Shown here: one piece after another, positions 30,187 to 38,859 of the stretch
Layout: every line of letters starts with the position of its first letter
Numbering within the stretch: position 1 is the first letter of the stretch
From: Bifidobacterium santillanense
Lineage (GTDB): Bacteria; Actinomycetota; Actinomycetes; Actinomycetales; Bifidobacteriaceae
Direction: 5' to 3'
Assembly (NCBI RefSeq): GCF_018555385.1
Contig: NZ_JAFEJS010000002.1
Location: forward strand, 124,001 to 188,000
DNA length: 64,000 nt
Notes under the pieces: generated by a model
Told to the model about the DNA's origin: nothing
Databases searched by the model: none
What the model saw: only the letters and a program-made list of their open reading frames with translations
Translations under genes and position numbers: made by a program

Positions 30187-31200
30187 ATGCCACGCAGCAT
30201 TCAGGTGTCGATGCAGGACGTCGCCAGGGAGGCGGGCGTCTCGCCGCAGACGGTCTCCCGCGTGGCCAACGGCAGCGACGCCGTGCGCCCGGACACGCGC
30301 CAGCGCGTCGAGGCCGCCATGGAGCGTCTCGGTTATCGCCCGAACTACGCGGCCCGCGCCCTGAAACACGGCAGTTTCCGCAACATCGGCGTCGTGCTGT
30401 TCAAAATGACCACGTTCGGCAACTCGCGCATCCTCGACGGCATCCTCAAGGCCGCGATCGCCGACAGCTACTCGATCACCGTCCAGCTCATCCCGCCCAC
30501 CGGCGAGCGCACGCTGACGGCGGCCGTCGACCGCATGAAGCAGCAGCCGGTCGACGGCGTCATCGTCCTGCTCGAGGAGCGCATCGCGGGATTCGCCGGA
30601 TACCGTCCGCCGAAGGACCTGCCAGTCGTGCTCATCACCGAGGGCGCGGCCGACCACTGCCCCACCGTCGACGCCGATCAGTACGGCTGCTCGACCGCCA
30701 TCGTCGACTATCTGATGAGCAAGGGGCACCGCACCGTCTACCACATCGCCGGTCCGGCGTCGTCGCGCGCCGCCGAAAGCCGTGCCCGCGGATGGCGCGA
30801 GGCGCTCGAGCAGCTCGGCGCGCCGGTCCCCGACACGTACGTGGGCGACTGGCGTGCCGACTCCGGCTATCAGGCCGGCATGGCACTCGCCCACGACCCG
30901 AACTGCACGGCGATCTACGCGGCGAACGACCAGATGGCGTACGGCGCGATCCAGGGGCTCAAGGCCGCGGGCAAGCGCGTGCCGGAGGACGTCAGCGTCG
31001 TCGGCGTGGACGATTCGCTCGTGCATATGGTGCCGCGCCTCGACCTGACGACGATGCGCATGAAGTTCGATGAGATCGGCGCCACCGCCTTCTCGATGGT
31101 CCGCCGCCAGTGCGAGGGCGAGAAGGTGCCGACCGGCACCAAGACCGTCATCCCCGCCGAGTTCGTCGAACGCGGCTCCGTGCGCGACTTGAACGAGTAG
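30187..31200 (+). CDS. LacI-family transcriptional regulator (second)
   Basis: A 337-residue LacI/GalR regulator. The HTH starts VSMQDVAREAGVSPQTVSRV, followed by the hinge helix (YRPNYAARAL) and a sugar-binding sensor with the usual GVDDSLVHMVPRLDLTT region. It reads divergently from the sugar permease operon, the classic arrangement for a local repressor. The ATG at 30187 lies a little downstream of GAGGAGCAGG; an upstream frame is open but not LacI-like. The effector cannot be inferred beyond a sugar. Confidence 0.93.
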   Translation: MPRSIQVSMQDVAREAGVSPQTVSRVANGSDAVRPDTRQRVEAAMERLGYRPNYAARALKHGSFRNIGVVLFKMTTFGNSRILDGILKAAIADSYSITVQLIPPTGERTLTAAVDRMKQQPVDGVIVLLEERIAGFAGYRPPKDLPVVLITEGAADHCPTVDADQYGCSTAIVDYLMSKGHRTVYHIAGPASSRAAESRARGWREALEQLGAPVPDTYVGDWRADSGYQAGMALAHDPNCTAIYAANDQMAYGAIQGLKAAGKRVPEDVSVVGVDDSLVHMVPRLDLTTMRMKFDEIGATAFSMVRRQCEGEKVPTGTKTVIPAEFVERGSVRDLNE

Positions 31201-31316
31201 GGCGGCCGATTCCGGCTCCCGCCTGCATTCCGCCCGTCGGCTTTCCGTCCCATCGGCTCCGTTCCACGGGATATGCCCGTACGCCCACCGGATTCATCCA
31301 CCGCGAACGGGGCCGG

Positions 31317-31420
31317 ATGAAACGTCACGCAGGTTTCGGACGATACATGCCTGCGTATCGTTCCACATCAGGACCCGCAAGTGAAACAACACGCAGGTAT
31401 GTGCCGTCCGAAACCTGCCC
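31317..31420 (+). repeat. 104-bp repeat, copy A (downstream flank of AbiEi/DUF559-like gene)
   Basis: Aligns without gaps to 32659-32762 in the same orientation, at roughly three-quarters identity. Inside each copy a unit like GAAACAACACGCAGGTATG occurs forward, inverted (ATGCCTGCGTATCGTTCCA), forward again and partly inverted, giving two adjacent imperfect hairpins. Copy A begins 29 bp past the gene's stop. Confidence 0.85.
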
Positions 31421-31449
31421 ATCGTTCCGCCCATAGCCCCGTCACCCGC

Positions 31450-32559
31450 CTACCCGCGTTCGTAGAACGGAATCGGCCCGGTCTGCGGCACGCCGGCGTC
31501 GGTGAGCTTGCCCCACAGCGCGCCCCGGTTCACGACGTCGTCGTAGGTGACGTGCACCACCGTCGCCACGCCCGCACGCAACAGCATGTCGTCGCGGGAC
31601 TTCTCCTCGGCGACGACGCGCTGGATGTCGCGTCGGTTCGTCATGACCGGATCGACGTACTTGCGCGTGCCGTCGTATTCGAGCACGATCGTGCGTCCGT
31701 CGGCCGTATGCCAGACGAAATCGACGCGACGCACGTTCCACGCGTTCGCTGGATCGACGAATTCCCGTTGCAGCTCGGGCACGGCGAATCCCTCGTCGAT
31801 CAGCGTCGCCCGGCACAACGATTCGCCTCCGTTCTCGCTGCGCGCGTCGGTGTAATGCAGCAGACGGAACACCGGCCCGCAGTCGGCGCGTACGCGGTCG
31901 CACTCGCCGAGCACGCTCTCCTCATCGGCGATCTTCCGGCAGAACGCCGAATCGAACATGCCCAGCACCAGTCGGAACGGATACCGCAGCGCGCAATCCA
32001 CCAGCGTGCGGGCGGGCGTCGTCGTACGGACCGTGACCTCCGCACCGTCCACGACGTATCTGGTCATGCAGGTTTCACCCGACGCCACGAAGATCGTCGT
32101 CACCTCCGAACGCGTGTACCCACGTCCTTCCGCGCCCGAAGCGACGTATATGCGATCGTCGTTCAGCAATGACCACGTGTAGTCCAGATTCATCGCGGCC
32201 GCGGCGGTCAATCCCGCGAACACCCACTCCGGGTGACGCCGCGACAGCGCCTCCGCCACGTGCAGCATACGTTGTTTCGGGTTCAGCGTCCTCCAGTATG
32301 CGGCGTCGGCGTAGACGCCGCGGTATGGTCTGACCGCCTTGCCGGTCTTCATGCGACGCCACATGCGTGTGCGCGTGGCCCGATCCGCCCCGACGATGCA
32401 CAGCCGCGCGCCGGGGATGCCGTCGGATTCGCGTGTTACGGGTCCGACGTTCCCGCCGGGGCCGGCGCTCCCGGCGAAACCATGGGTCCCGTCGCGGGGC
32501 GCGCTCCTTTCGGATGCGCGACCGTCATGTCCGTATGTCGTCGTTGTTGTCGTTGCCAT
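31450..32559 (-). CDS. AbiEi-antitoxin-like / DUF559 (PD-(D/E)XK) nuclease-like protein
   Basis: A 369-residue protein. After about 60 low-complexity residues, a segment (RMWRRMKTGKAVRPYRGVYADAAYW) and the part that follows it (VAEALSRRHPEWVFAGLTAAAAMNL) resemble the AbiEi-type antitoxin domain. The C-terminal part carries a restriction-like nuclease pattern: Glu in NGGESLCRATL, Asp in RRVDFVW, and EYDGTRKY supplying E and K, as in DUF559/Vsr-like proteins. I chose ATG 32559 (GAAGGGGATT upstream). No cognate AbiEii toxin is adjacent. It is flanked on both sides by the 104-bp repeats. Function is uncertain; such proteins are often annotated as type IV antitoxins or as hypothetical. Confidence 0.65.
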   Translation of the reverse strand: MATTTTTTYGHDGRASERSAPRDGTHGFAGSAGPGGNVGPVTRESDGIPGARLCIVGADRATRTRMWRRMKTGKAVRPYRGVYADAAYWRTLNPKQRMLHVAEALSRRHPEWVFAGLTAAAAMNLDYTWSLLNDDRIYVASGAEGRGYTRSEVTTIFVASGETCMTRYVVDGAEVTVRTTTPARTLVDCALRYPFRLVLGMFDSAFCRKIADEESVLGECDRVRADCGPVFRLLHYTDARSENGGESLCRATLIDEGFAVPELQREFVDPANAWNVRRVDFVWHTADGRTIVLEYDGTRKYVDPVMTNRRDIQRVVAEEKSRDDMLLRAGVATVVHVTYDDVVNRGALWGKLTDAGVPQTGPIPFYERG

Positions 32560-32658
32560 TGCAATCCCCTTCGTCGCCGATGATTCCCGGCTGTGGACGG
32601 TGCATCGTTGCACTCATGAACCAGCTTCTCCCCTCATGGCGACAGGATCGCACGGCGT

Positions 32659-32762
32659 ATGAAACATCACGCAGGTTTCAACCGCCCTATACCTGCGTAT
32701 TGTTCCATTCCAGCGCTTCCAAGTGAAACAACACGTAGGTATGTGTCGTCCAATACCTGCCC
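32659..32762 (+). repeat. 104-bp repeat, copy B (upstream flank of AbiEi/DUF559-like gene)
   Basis: Second copy, starting 100 bp upstream of the gene's ATG and in the same orientation as copy A. The internal inverted units (ATGAAACATCACGCAGGT with ACCTGCGTATTGTTCCA, then GTGAAACAACACGTAGGT with ATACCTGC) could be operators or hairpins. The rest of the 315-bp gap (32560-32874) shows nothing recognisable except GGTCGAATC-like simple repetition. Confidence 0.85.
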
Positions 32763-32874
32763 GATGACACCGCAATGACGCCACTCATGGGGACAACCGA
32801 GACATGCCGACATGGATTCGACCGAGTCCGGATCGAACGGATCGGTCGAGTCGGTCGAATCCGAACCGGCCGAA

Positions 32875-33306
32875 TCAGCCGGATCGCCCACGACCGGACG
32901 GACGGTCCCGACGGTCGGAGGCCCAATCGAAGACGAGGGAAACGACGCCGACGATGAGCATCAAGACGTCGATCAGCAGTATGACGACCGTCGCGAGCGC
33001 GCACAGTCCGGCGCCGGCGAACAGCATTCCCGACAACGGACCGGGACCGACGCCGCACGGATGCAGCCATCCGTCGCAGCCGTTCGGATGCTGGGCGGAG
33101 ATCGACGGATAATCGGCGGTCACGACGCTCAAATCCAATAGCAACATGGCCGACCAGCCGAGCACCGGAGCGGAACCAAGCGCTCCGGCGCTGATCCACC
33201 CGCAGCGCAGCAATCGGCGAAACAGCGCGGCGAGCGCGACGGCGGCAAAACCGCAAGGCACGAACCACGGCAGCAGGTTCGAGATGGCATCCACGAGATC
33301 CATCAT
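32875..33306 (-). CDS. Hypothetical small membrane protein
   Basis: About 143 residues if translation starts at ATG 33306; ATG 33324 is an alternative. I do not recognise a family. Three or four hydrophobic segments can be seen: LLPWFVPCGFAAVALAALF, a second from GALGSAPVLGWSAMLLLDL, and a long C-terminal stretch (GMLFAGAGLCALATVVIL and IDVLMLIVGVVSLVF). Between them is a loop with Cys and Trp (NGCDGWLHPCG). The tail is basic. The frame is open further upstream but shows no membrane character there. It lies in the accessory patch between the 104-bp repeats and the pseudouridine synthase. Confidence 0.55.
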   Translation of the reverse strand: MMDLVDAISNLLPWFVPCGFAAVALAALFRRLLRCGWISAGALGSAPVLGWSAMLLLDLSVVTADYPSISAQHPNGCDGWLHPCGVGPGPLSGMLFAGAGLCALATVVILLIDVLMLIVGVVSLVFDWASDRRDRPSGRGRSG

Positions 33307-33370
33307 TCCGCCGCACACCGGCATGCGGAGTCCATGACACGAACCTGCACAGATCCGCCATGGGACCGGA

Positions 33371-33400
33371 ACGACAGGAAACGACAGGAAACGACAGGAA
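33371..33400 (+). repeat. Three tandem copies of a 10-bp unit
   Basis: ACGACAGGAA is repeated three times exactly, upstream of the hypothetical membrane protein. Simple repeat; possible site of copy-number change. Confidence 0.6.
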
Positions 33401-33478
33401 ACGAACGATCGGCCTATGCGAAGGAGACCCGTCGCATCCGTCGGTTCGCGAACCGACGAATCACAGTCGAGACAGATA

Positions 33479-34441
33479 TCACCGGCCGACCCGACCAAGC
33501 GGGATGCGGGAGACGAACTCGCGCGGCTCGCCGGACACCGGATCGGTGAATGCCAATCGCCGGGCGACCAGCTCGAGCGGCTGGGAGAAGTCGTCGTAGG
33601 CGCGTTGGACGACTCGTGGGTAGAAATCGTCGCCGAGGATCGGTAGTCCGAGCGAGTTCATATGCACCCGCAGCTGATGGGTCTTGCCGGTCAACGGGTG
33701 CAGCGTGTAGGCGCGAACGGAATTGGACGAAGAGACGACGGATCGGCCGGCCCGAATAATCCGCCGCCCGACTCGGCGCCCCCGGCCGACGGAGAGCGGG
33801 ACCGACGACGGATCGGCCGACCGACCGCCCTCGGAAGCGGCATGGGAATGCGACACGGCGACGAACGGCCGAGCGGCCGAATCCACGGGATCAGCGCAGA
33901 GATGCGGCACGGCGGTAATCGGACGGCCTGTGGACTCCACGGACCCGCCCGAACGCCACTCCCCCGGTTCGATGATCGTCTCGGCGTTGACGGCGCCCGG
34001 TTCCTCGTACGCCTGCAGCACCCCGCGTTCCTTGACGATGCGCGAGCGGCGTCGCAACGGGAACACGCGCGGCGGTTCGAGCCGTTCGATCGTGCCGTAC
34101 CGAGGTCGCGTGATCGGCGCGCACGGTGCCAGACACTCGTACGTCTTCGATGTGCGCCGCTCCTGGAACAGCATCTGGTACGCCCCGCGCAGCGAGGGCT
34201 CCCGCACGAACACGACGATGCCCGCCGTGAGCCGGTCGAGCCGGTGCGCCGGAGTGATCGAGTCGTCCCCGTACATCTCGCGCAGCCGCATCAGCGCGGT
34301 CTCGCGGTACCACATGCCACGCGGCGTGGTCGCGAGGAAATGCGGCTTGTCCACCACGATGATGCCCGCGTCCTCGTACACCACATCCAACTCGAACGGA
34401 ATCGCCGGTTCCGAGGTCACGAAACGATGATGGGATGCCAT
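33479..34441 (-). CDS. RluA-family 23S rRNA pseudouridine synthase
   Basis: A 320-residue enzyme isomerising uridine in RNA. It has the RluA-type entry VVYEDAGIIVVDKPHFLATTP and the catalytic motif HRLDRLTAGIVVF, where the Asp is catalytic; HPLTGKTHQLRVHM follows near the C-terminus. No S4 domain is present. Between about residues 150 and 240 lies a long insert rich in Ser, Arg, Gly and Pro, encoded by DNA with a 16-bp direct repeat (33734-33749 and 33804-33819). The start ATG 34441 follows GGAGGACCC. It ends just before the accessory patch. Confidence 0.9.
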   Translation of the reverse strand: MASHHRFVTSEPAIPFELDVVYEDAGIIVVDKPHFLATTPRGMWYRETALMRLREMYGDDSITPAHRLDRLTAGIVVFVREPSLRGAYQMLFQERRTSKTYECLAPCAPITRPRYGTIERLEPPRVFPLRRRSRIVKERGVLQAYEEPGAVNAETIIEPGEWRSGGSVESTGRPITAVPHLCADPVDSAARPFVAVSHSHAASEGGRSADPSSVPLSVGRGRRVGRRIIRAGRSVVSSSNSVRAYTLHPLTGKTHQLRVHMNSLGLPILGDDFYPRVVQRAYDDFSQPLELVARRLAFTDPVSGEPREFVSRIPLGRVGR

Positions 34442-34650
34442 GGGTCCTCCTCTGCTCTGTCTGCCGGATCCTCCGTCCCGGCTCCCCTCAGTCCGCTCCG
34501 CGGACGCCCCCCGGCGAGAGGAGCCACACGCGAACCACCACCGAGCTGATCTCGGAGGATGTCCCCTCCGCAAGGACGCCATACCCCGACGCAATATCCG
34601 TACACAGCGAGATGCAATACCGGCGCTCCCGCGACATCCATGCGCAACGA

Positions 34651-34737
34651 GGCGTGGGTCGGCGTATGCGATGCGGGACCGTAGGCTTGGCCAAGCGGCC
34701 TGGAGCGTGTCCCGCATCGCATACGCCGACCCACGCC
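34651..34737 (+). repeat. Hairpin element 2 (29-29-29 family), after glmS
   Basis: Perfect 29-bp arms at 34651-34679 and 34709-34737, core 34680-34708 (CGTAGGCTTGG...AGCGGCC...TGGAGCGT, one base different from element 1). It starts 18 bp beyond the glmS stop. The inner arm reads GATGCGGGAC against GATGCCCGAC in element 1, with the other arm changed to match. The remaining part of the gap (34442-34755) has no gene. Confidence 0.9.
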
Positions 34738-34755
34738 GGCAGATTCGTATATTCC

Positions 34756-36648
34756 CTACTCCACGGTGACCGACTTCGCGAGATTGCGCGGCTTGTCGAC
34801 GTCGTAGCCCTTGAGCTTGGCCATGTCCATCGCGAACAGCTGCAGCGGGACCACGTCGACGAGCGGGCTCATCAGCGTCGGGCAGGCGGGGCGCCAGAAG
34901 ACGACGTCCGCGTAGCGTTCGACGTCCTTGTCCCCCTCCTCGGCGACCGCGATGATGAACGCGCCGCGCGCCTTGACCTCCTCGATGCCGGAGAGCACCT
35001 TGGCGTGCAGCACGTTGCGGCCGCGCTCCGGCGGCACGATGAACACGACCGGCTCGCCCTCGTCGACCAGCGCGATGGGACCGTGCTTGAGCTCGCCGGC
35101 GGCGAATCCCTCGGTGAACGTGTACGCGATCTCCTTGAGCTTCAGCGCGCCCTCGAGCGCGACCGGATAACCCACGTGACGGCCGAGGAACAGGAACGAC
35201 TGCGCGTTCAGCATGCGTTCGGCGGCCTGATGGATCGTCTTGGTCTGCGTGTCGAGCATCCACTGGATCTTGCGGGGCATGTTCTTGAGCGAGTCGAGGA
35301 TGTGGCGGATCTCGTCGCGGAACATCGCGCCCTTGACCTGCGCGAGGTACAGGCCGAGCAGGTAGGCGGCGGTGATCTGCGCGACGAACGCCTTGGTCGA
35401 GGCGACCGCGACCTCCGGGCCGGCGTGCGTGTAGAGCACCGCGTCGGATTCGCGCGGGATGGAGGCGCCCTGCGTGTTGCAGATCGCGAGCACCTTCGAC
35501 CCCTGCTCGCGCGCATGGCGCAGAGCCATCAGCGTGTCCATCGTCTCGCCGGACTGCGAGATCGCGACGACGAGCGTGCGCGGGGTGAGGATCGGGTCGC
35601 GGTAGCGGAACTCGTGCGCCAGCTCGATCTCGACGGGGATGCGCACCCAGTGCTCGATCGCGTACTTGGCGACCATGCCCGCGTACGCGGCGGTGCCGCA
35701 CGCGATGACGATGATCTTGTCGATGGCCTTGAAGTCATGCTCATCGATGCGCACCTCGTCGAGGGCGACGTCGCCGTTCTTGTCGAATCGGCCGAGCAGC
35801 GTGCGCTGCACGGCGGCCGGATCCTCGTGGATCTCCTTGTCCATGAACGAGTCCCAGCCGCCCTTCTCCGCGGCGGAGGCATCCCAGTCGACGGTGTAGG
35901 TCTTCGGGTTCGCGACGACGTTGCCGTTGAAGTCGGTGACGATCACCTTGTCGGCGCTCACGCACACGGCCTGATCCTGATCGACCTCCATCGCGCGCTT
36001 CGTGTACGCGACGAACGCGGCGACGTCGGAGCCGAGGAAGTTCTCGCCGTCGCCGAGACCGACGACGAGCGGCGAATCATGGCGCGCGCCGACGACGATG
36101 TCCGGCTGGCGGCAGTCGGTGGCGAGGATCGTGAACGCGCCCTTGAGCATGCGGGCCATGCGGCGCACGGCCTTGAACAGGTCGGGGGCGCCGTCCTCCC
36201 TGATGATCGTGTCGACGATCTTGCCGAGCAGCTTGGCGGCGACCTCGGTGTCCGTCGCGGACGAGAAGTGGTAGCCCTCGGCCTGCAGATCGAGACGCAG
36301 CTGGGAGGCGTTCTCGATGATGCCGTTGTGGATGATCGCGACCTTGCCGTCCTCGCTGGTGTGCGGGTGGGCGTTCACGTCGCTCGGCACGCCGTTGGTG
36401 GCCCAGCGCGTGTGGCCGATGCCGACGGTCGCCAGCGGCATGGGCTTCTTCTCGATGTCCTCGACGAGGTTCGCGAGACGGCCGGCCTTCTTGCGCACCG
36501 CGACGTGGTCCATGCCGGGCGCGGTCAGCGCCACGCCGGCCGAATCGTAGCCACGGTACTCGAGTCGCTTGAGGCCCTGGAGGCACACCTCCAGAGGCTT
36601 GCCGCACGCGGTTTCAACTTGTCCTGCATATCCAACGATTCCACACAT
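34756..36648 (-). CDS. glmS: Glutamine--fructose-6-phosphate aminotransferase (isomerizing)
   Basis: A 630-residue enzyme making glucosamine-6-phosphate, the entry to amino-sugar and peptidoglycan synthesis. The N-terminal glutaminase domain has Cys2 (MCGIVGYAG) and RLEYRGYDSAG; two SIS sugar-isomerase domains follow (AISQSGETMDT and HVGYPVALEGALKLKEIAY), ending in NLAKSVTVE. Length is slightly above E. coli GlmS. It is flanked by hairpin elements: element 2 after the stop and element 3 starting 45 bp upstream of the ATG. No glmS ribozyme-like structure was recognised in the 301-bp upstream gap. GlmM for the next step is at 5993-7378. Confidence 0.97.
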   Translation of the reverse strand: MCGIVGYAGQVETACGKPLEVCLQGLKRLEYRGYDSAGVALTAPGMDHVAVRKKAGRLANLVEDIEKKPMPLATVGIGHTRWATNGVPSDVNAHPHTSEDGKVAIIHNGIIENASQLRLDLQAEGYHFSSATDTEVAAKLLGKIVDTIIREDGAPDLFKAVRRMARMLKGAFTILATDCRQPDIVVGARHDSPLVVGLGDGENFLGSDVAAFVAYTKRAMEVDQDQAVCVSADKVIVTDFNGNVVANPKTYTVDWDASAAEKGGWDSFMDKEIHEDPAAVQRTLLGRFDKNGDVALDEVRIDEHDFKAIDKIIVIACGTAAYAGMVAKYAIEHWVRIPVEIELAHEFRYRDPILTPRTLVVAISQSGETMDTLMALRHAREQGSKVLAICNTQGASIPRESDAVLYTHAGPEVAVASTKAFVAQITAAYLLGLYLAQVKGAMFRDEIRHILDSLKNMPRKIQWMLDTQTKTIHQAAERMLNAQSFLFLGRHVGYPVALEGALKLKEIAYTFTEGFAAGELKHGPIALVDEGEPVVFIVPPERGRNVLHAKVLSGIEEVKARGAFIIAVAEEGDKDVERYADVVFWRPACPTLMSPLVDVVPLQLFAMDMAKLKGYDVDKPRNLAKSVTVE

Positions 36649-36692
36649 AGCCCTCTACCCTACCAACAAAACGTAACGGGGTTCGCGGGTGG

Positions 36693-36779
36693 GTGATGGG
36701 CGGCATTGCGTGTCGCCGGACACACTCAAGGCCGTTCGGCCAAGCCTACGGTCCGACGACACGCAATGCCGCCCATCAC
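36693..36779 (-). repeat. Hairpin element 3 (29-29-29 family), upstream of glmS
   Basis: Arms 36693-36721 and 36751-36779 (29 bp, one mismatch) around the core 36722-36750, which is in reverse orientation on the plus strand relative to elements 1 and 2. It faces element 4, 39 bp away, so the two form an inverted pair in the gap between the amino-acid transporter ATPase and glmS. Confidence 0.9.
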
Positions 36780-36818
36780 AGGAACCGTACGAAACGCGCG
36801 AGATACCAACGAAACGGA

Positions 36819-36905
36819 GCGAAGGGCGGCGGATCACGTTGCCCGACCGTAGGCTTGGCCGAACGGCCTTGAGTGTGTCGGGTAACGTGATCCGCCGCCC
36901 TTCGC
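36819..36905 (+). repeat. Hairpin element 4 (29-29-29 family), after amino-acid transporter operon
   Basis: Arms 36819-36847 and 36877-36905 (29 bp, one G-T type mismatch) with the core 36848-36876 (CGTAGGCTTGG, GGCCGAACGGCC, TTGAGTGT). It lies 44 bp beyond the ATPase stop at 36950. Its core is identical to that of element 3. Confidence 0.9.
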
Positions 36906-36949
36906 GGACAACAGATCGACCGTAACAAACTTACGGAACAATCACAGCG

Positions 36950-37747
36950 TCACAGCACGTGCTGGAGGAAGTCCTTGAAGCGGGGCTCGGTCGGGTGGTC
37001 GATGATGTCGGAGGTGCCGTGTTCGACGACGACGCCGCCGTCCATGAAGACGACCTGATCGGCGACCTCGCGTGCGAAGCCGATCTCGTGCGTGACGACG
37101 ATCATCGTCATGCCCTCCTTGGCGAGCGAGAGCATGACGTTGAGCACCTCGCCGACGAGCTCGGGGTCGAGGGCGGAGGTCGGCTCGTCGAAGAGCATGA
37201 TCTCCGGCTTCATCGCGAGGGCGCGGGCGATCGCCACACGCTGCTGCTGGCCGCCGGAGAGCTCGGCCGGATAGTAGTCGAGCCTCTCGCCGAGGCCCAC
37301 GCGGTTGAGCTCCTCGATGGCGAGGTCCTTCGCCTCGGCCTTCTTCATGCCCTTGACGTGGACCGGCGCCTCCATCACGTTCTCGAGCGCGGTCATGTGC
37401 GGGAACAGGTTGAAGCGCTGGAAGACCATGCCGAGCTTGGAGCGCTGCGCGGCGATCTCCTTGTCGTTGAGGGTCTGGAGCATGTCCTGGCCGTTTTTGG
37501 TGACGTGCTTGTAGCCGATGAGCTCGCCGTCGACCTCGATGGAGCCGCCGGTGAGGGTCTCGAGCTGGTTGATCAGGCGCAGGAACGTGGACTTGCCGGA
37601 GCCGGAGGGTCCGAGGATCACGGTCACGGTGCCGGGTTCGACCGTCAGGTCGACGCCCTTGAGCACGTGGAGCGAACCGAACGCCTTGTGCACCTGCGTG
37701 GCCTTGACGGCGGGCACGTGCGCGCCGGTGGTTGTGGTTGCGGTCAT
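36950..37747 (-). CDS. Polar amino-acid ABC transporter ATP-binding protein (GlnQ/HisP type)
   Basis: A 265-residue ATPase with Walker A (GPSGSGKST), Q-loop ([18 protein letters not shown], diagnostic of the polar amino-acid class), signature [15 protein letters not shown] and Walker B ([14 protein letters not shown]). It powers uptake through the permease encoded 22 bp upstream. About 12 Thr/Ala-rich residues precede the ABC core. It is the last gene of the operon; hairpin elements 4 and 3 follow. Confidence 0.95.
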   Translation of the reverse strand: MTATTTTGAHVPAVKATQVHKAFGSLHVLKGVDLTVEPGTVTVILGPSGSGKSTFLRLINQLETLTGGSIEVDGELIGYKHVTKNGQDMLQTLNDKEIAAQRSKLGMVFQRFNLFPHMTALENVMEAPVHVKGMKKAEAKDLAIEELNRVGLGERLDYYPAELSGGQQQRVAIARALAMKPEIMLFDEPTSALDPELVGEVLNVMLSLAKEGMTMIVVTHEIGFAREVADQVVFMDGGVVVEHGTSDIIDHPTEPRFKDFLQHVL

Positions 37748-37769
37748 GGAAATCGCCTCTCCCCTTGCC

Positions 37770-38753
37770 TTACGCCGTCAATCCGTTGAACGTGGCGTCG
37801 TTGAGCTTGTTCACGTCGTCCTTGGGCTCGCCCTCGGTCTTGCCGGGCAGCGGCGGCTGCTTGCCGCGCGATCCGACCGGGCGGGCGTCGAATCCCTTGC
37901 CGAAGTGCTTCTCGAGGCGAGACTGGATGACCATCAGGATGGACGTGATGAGCAGGTACCAGATGCAGGCCACGATGAGCAGCGGGATCGGCTTGTAGAT
38001 GCGGTTCGCGATCGCGTTGGTCGCGAACTGCAGTTCGAGCGTGAACGGCACGGCCGTGACCAGCGACGTGGTCTTGAGCATGCCGATGGTCTCGTTGCCG
38101 GTCGGCGGGATGATGATGCGCATGGCCTGCGGCAGGATGATGCGGCGCATGATGAGCGTGCGCTTCATGCCGAGGGCCTTGGCGGCCTCGGTCTGCCCCG
38201 GGTCGACCGCCTCGAGGCCGGCGCGCACGATCTCGGACAGGTACGCGGCCTCGTTGAGGGCCAGACCGATCCATGCGGCGTTGAACGCGGTGACGACGAC
38301 GCTGGAGTCGATGCTCCAGAACTCGATGGACGTGAACGGCACGCCGAGCGAGAGCTTCGGGATGAGCACGGAGAACAGGCCCCAGAAGATCAGCTGCGTG
38401 TACACAGGGGTGCCGCGGAAGAACCAGATGAAGAACCAGCTCACGCCGCGCAGCACCGGGTTGATGGACTTGCGCATGATGGCGAGGATCACCGACAGGA
38501 TGATCGCCACGACCATCGAGATGACGGTCAGTTCGAGCGTGTACCGGATGCCCTCGAGCACGTTCTCGTTGAACAGATACTTCCAGACGGTCGGCCAGTC
38601 GAGCCTCGGATTGGTGATCATGCCCTGGATGAGCATCGCGGCGAGCAGCGCCACGATGACGGCTGCCACGACGGGCCCCGGGCTCTTGACCGGCAGCGCC
38701 TTGATGCGGTTCGGGATGTTCAGTCCCTCGCCGTCGGTTTCCTTCTTCGCCAT
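37770..38753 (-). CDS. Polar amino-acid ABC transporter permease (HisM/GlnP type)
   Basis: A 327-residue membrane protein. TM1 is at about residues 24-45 ([21 protein letters not shown]), and the permease core starts [21 protein letters not shown]. The family loop [29 protein letters not shown] is complete, and single-protein homodimeric permeases of this type suffice for transport. The C-terminus is Pro/Gly-rich and polar (about 40 residues). It sits between the binding-protein genes and the ATPase gene. Confidence 0.95.
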   Translation of the reverse strand: MAKKETDGEGLNIPNRIKALPVKSPGPVVAAVIVALLAAMLIQGMITNPRLDWPTVWKYLFNENVLEGIRYTLELTVISMVVAIILSVILAIMRKSINPVLRGVSWFFIWFFRGTPVYTQLIFWGLFSVLIPKLSLGVPFTSIEFWSIDSSVVVTAFNAAWIGLALNEAAYLSEIVRAGLEAVDPGQTEAAKALGMKRTLIMRRIILPQAMRIIIPPTGNETIGMLKTTSLVTAVPFTLELQFATNAIANRIYKPIPLLIVACIWYLLITSILMVIQSRLEKHFGKGFDARPVGSRGKQPPLPGKTEGEPKDDVNKLNDATFNGLTA

Positions 38754-38859
38754 TGCTTCGATTCCTTACGATTGTTGACGTGTGTGCCGTATATGCATGG
38801 GGACGCCCGGCGCGCCGGCGTGGGATGCACGCGCGCACGCACCGGGCGGGGCGGGGCGA

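Noticed and set aside
33307..33498. Longer start for the hypothetical membrane protein
   Set aside because: Upstream residues are not hydrophobic, cross the 10-bp tandem repeat and lack a ribosome site.
36649..36949. glmS ribozyme upstream of glmS
   Set aside because: The gap is explained by hairpin elements 3 and 4; no ribozyme core pattern was recognised and it is not expected in this phylum.
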